Of a DNA stretch of 64,000 nucleotides, positions 62,083-64,000 are shown piece by piece. The position numbers and the translations under genes were made by a program. Source of the stretch: Lysinibacillus irui. Lineage in GTDB: Bacteria > Bacillota > Bacilli > Bacillales_A > Planococcaceae. A model generated the notes under the pieces. The model was not told where the DNA came from. It worked only from the letters and a program-made list of their open reading frames with translations, and made no database searches. Location: NCBI RefSeq assembly GCF_028877475.1, contig NZ_CP113527.1, positions 3,651,501-3,715,500 on the forward strand. The letters run 5' to 3'. How positions within the stretch are numbered: position 1 is the stretch's first letter; each line of letters begins with the position of its first letter.

Positions 62083-63225
62083 TTAAATAAAGTAAACAAT
62101 TAACCCTTGCACAATCCCAATCAATCCACCAAGAACTGCACCTAATACGGTAATCATTTTAAACTCACGTTTTGAAATACCTAATACAAGCTCCTCTAAT
62201 TTTGCTACCGGGAAGGAATCTACCTGTTCTCGAACAACTTCTTGTAGATTTAAACGTTTTAATACATCCTCAAGTTTTTCCTCTGCTTTCACAAAAGCTT
62301 TGTCAATAACTTGTGGAATTACCGTATATTTGGCCCACTCATTTCCTTCAGGCCAGTAATAAGAAATCGGTTGATTTAAACGTTCAGAAATAGCTAATTG
62401 CTCTTTTACATACACTTGTAATTTCGATAAAATCGGCTCAAATTGAATATCTTGTAAAAAGTCCATTGCTGGTCGATCTTTTAATTTTTCCCATTCCTGT
62501 GTAAATATTTTCGTTAGTAAAGTTGAAGTTCCTGGTGCTTGTAGAAACTTCACAAGCTCACGTTGAACTTTTCCAACTAGTGAGGAGGAATCACCTAAAA
62601 ACATGTTGATCATACCACCAAGAGACCCCTTGGATGATAAGAAGTCATCAATCATTGCCTTAATCGTCATTTCGCCTTCAGGTGATAAAAAATAATCCTC
62701 ACCCTTTTCCAAAATATGATGTACGGCTACAGGAATTTTTGCATCAATTGTATTTTGAATATCTTCAGACAACAGTGTACGAATTGATTTTGTTGATAGT
62801 GTATTCTTTACTGACGCAAATTGTCCCTCAACAATCGCTTCAACCTTCTGCTCAATGGTACTGGGCATGTGTGAAAAGCCCGCTAAGTTTAGCCAATCTT
62901 GAATTGTTTTATCGTTTGTAAAGATTGTTTCTTCAACCTTTGTTTGCACAAAATGTTCTACTTTGTCCTGGATGTCCTTTGAGAAAAATTTCTTTCTAAA
63001 TGTTTCAGGCGTTAATAAATAATTCACGACTGTAAGGCCAAGCTGCTTCGCCAATTCATCACGTCTTTTTGGAATAAGTCCTGGTGTAAATGGTACACGC
63101 CAATTTTTAATATATATCGCATTATGTGGGCGAAAAAGCATTTTAATGGCCAAATGATTTGTTACGCCCCCAATAGCAGCCCCAATAATTGCCATAAAAA
63201 GTAATGTCACTAGAAAATTGTCCAT
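62083..63225 (-). CDS. yheB: DUF445 membrane protein YheB
   Basis: A 380-aa protein with an N-terminal membrane helix (FLVTLLFMAIIGAAIGGVTNHLAIKMLF), a long amphipathic and soluble middle, and a C-terminal helix (MITVLGAVLGGLIGIVQGLIVYFI). The opening GGVTNHLAIKMLFRPH is the DUF445 signature. Length matches B. subtilis YheB (377 aa). Function is unknown; it has been found among spore and membrane proteins. It is the first gene of yheB-yheA. Confidence 0.92.
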   Translation of the reverse strand: MDNFLVTLLFMAIIGAAIGGVTNHLAIKMLFRPHNAIYIKNWRVPFTPGLIPKRRDELAKQLGLTVVNYLLTPETFRKKFFSKDIQDKVEHFVQTKVEETIFTNDKTIQDWLNLAGFSHMPSTIEQKVEAIVEGQFASVKNTLSTKSIRTLLSEDIQNTIDAKIPVAVHHILEKGEDYFLSPEGEMTIKAMIDDFLSSKGSLGGMINMFLGDSSSLVGKVQRELVKFLQAPGTSTLLTKIFTQEWEKLKDRPAMDFLQDIQFEPILSKLQVYVKEQLAISERLNQPISYYWPEGNEWAKYTVIPQVIDKAFVKAEEKLEDVLKRLNLQEVVREQVDSFPVAKLEELVLGISKREFKMITVLGAVLGGLIGIVQGLIVYFI

Positions 63226-63431
63226 TAGTATCCTCTCATTTCAATTGTATTCATGATTGGCGTAATTTGTCGCCTTCTGCACTCATTATAGCAGAGCAAT
63301 GTTTTTCAACGAAAGAAATACCCTCTTTAGAATATCAAACTTATTCTATTACTATCTATGAAAAGCGAATAGTTGCAAAAATACCGTTATCCTTGAATAA
63401 TATGAACTACATAGTACAGAAATGGGGTTAA

Positions 63432-63638
63432 ATGATGATTCAGCATTTCAGTTTTAAACCTTTATTTGAAAATACTCAACTTCCAGGATGGTCCATTTCG
63501 TTTTTTTATCTGCGAGAACGATATGCAGCTGAGTATTTAAAGGACGGCACAATTCAATGGATAGGATCCATTCCTCCAAATGAGGAAGATGTTAAAAAAA
63601 TGATTCATGAGCTTATGCTTTTCCACGTATACGAGTAA
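63432..63638 (+). CDS. yheE: YheE-like protein (68 aa)
   Basis: It begins MMIQHFSFKPLFENTQLPGWSISFFY and ends MIHELMLFHVYE. The aromatic-rich core PGWSISFFYLRERYAAEYLKDGTIQWIG resembles B. subtilis YheE (72 aa, DUF5342), a neighbour of yheB there too. No membrane segment. Two adjacent ATGs (63432 and 63435) follow GGGGT; either may be the start. The role is unknown. Confidence 0.8.
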   Translation: MMIQHFSFKPLFENTQLPGWSISFFYLRERYAAEYLKDGTIQWIGSIPPNEEDVKKMIHELMLFHVYE

Positions 63639-63663
63639 CAAAAATAGTCATTTTTTCATGATA

Positions 63664-63801
63664 CCCCCGCATAAAAATACCTATATTTACTATAAATAGC
63701 ACGCCCTTTAAGCTAATTATGTTGATTCATGTTGAAATTTGTATATTTTTCTTATACATTTAGGGTATTAATTTAATAGTAAATGTTTTTTATGCAGGGG
63801 G
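63664..63801 (+). promoter_or_regulatory. Long-range inverted repeat covering the SD of the last gene
   Basis: CCCCCGCATAAAAA (63664-63677) pairs with TTTTTATGCAGGGGG (63787-63801) except for one bulged base. The right arm holds the AGGGGG SD for the ATG at 63810. The 109-nt interior is AT-rich with smaller dyads. Confidence 0.55.
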
Positions 63802-63809
63802 CCATTTTA

Positions 63810-64000
63810 ATGAGTAAAGTCGCACTTTCAGATGATCTAAACAGCTATAATTCCAAAGCGTTAATTCGTACAAAAGTAAAAGAATTATTTTCAGAATTTT
63901 CCACCAAAATATTCGAACTAGCCGATGAAGCTGGTGCTATTAACAGTAAAAAATTTGAAGCTCTTTCTGGCTTTAAAAGCGACTTTTATAATGAATATTG
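63810..64000 (+). CDS. Uncharacterised protein, cut by the right window edge
   Basis: The first 63 codons are visible, starting MSKVALSDDLNSYNSKALIR. They suggest a helical, Lys/Phe-rich soluble protein with no signal peptide. I do not recognise it. The ATG follows AGGGGGCC. The SD is part of the long inverted repeat described separately. Confidence 0.6.
   Translation, partial: MSKVALSDDLNSYNSKALIRTKVKELFSEFSTKIFELADEAGAINSKKFEALSGFKSDFYNEY

Noticed and set aside
63204-63431. 75-codon plus-strand frame before the yheE-like gene
   Set aside because: It begins inside yheB on the other strand and lacks an SD; its composition is like non-coding DNA.

Overview
The window looks like chromosomal DNA of a low-GC, spore-forming member of the Bacillaceae/Caryophanaceae. 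Lysinibacillus or a close relative is my best guess, from gene content and codon use rather than any marker gene. Nearly all genes have strong Shine-Dalgarno (SD) sequences and are bounded by clear intrinsic terminators. I see no rRNA, tRNA, insertion sequence, prophage or CRISPR array.

Layout. 1-5.5 kb: the yvoF-ppaX-lgt-hprK block (HPr kinase, prolipoprotein modification, pyrophosphatase), then cccB-yvjA and an EAL/HDOD protein. 5.6-8.1 kb: a DedA protein and a long-chain acyl-CoA ligase. 8.2-13.0 kb: a Bce-type peptide-resistance module (response regulator, intramembrane-sensing kinase, ABC ATPase, FtsX-type permease) with an extra 141-aa gene inside. 13.1-17.6 kb: lplJ, yhfH, yhgE and its TetR neighbour, with matching operator-like dyads before the last two. 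17.6-21.2 kb: a four-gene operon of two lipoproteins and a second two-component system. 21.4-25.4 kb: a glycosyltransferase and a large collagen-like (Gly-X-Thr) gene that is frameshifted in its repeats and starts behind an SD-sequestering hairpin. 25.6-30 kb: heme genes hemE-hemH-hemY and the divergent heme monooxygenase hmoB. 30-42 kb: ecsAB, hit, trpP, yhaH, scoC, prsA and yhaO-yhaN-yhaM. 42-46.4 kb: yhzD-like gene, enoyl-CoA hydratase, trhO and an FAD dehydrogenase. 46.7-50.3 kb: T-box-controlled serA, then an ECF sigma factor and probable anti-sigma factor with an ECF-type promoter. 50.4-56.5 kb: a HAD hydrolase, a secreted ComEC-like metallo-beta-lactamase protein with a DUF3006 partner, and a glycerate locus (permease, kinase, CdaR-type regulator). 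56.5-64 kb: hemZ, secreted proteins of unknown role, an RNase H-like protein, yheA-yheB, yheE and a gene cut by the window edge.

From memory, the backbone lcfB-lplJ-yhfH-yhgE-yhgD-hemYHE-hmoB-ecsBA-hit-trpP-yhaH-scoC-prsA-yhaMNO-hemZ-yheAB-yheE follows the Bacillus subtilis yhf/yhg/yha/yhe region. The accessory modules (Bce operon, second two-component operon, collagen locus, serA-sigma block, glycerate genes, MBL pair) sit between conserved genes. The most interesting signals are the collagen locus, the paired TetR operators, the ECF promoter, the candidate TRAP site at trpP, the extra gene in the Bce operon, and a long inverted repeat hiding the SD of the last gene.
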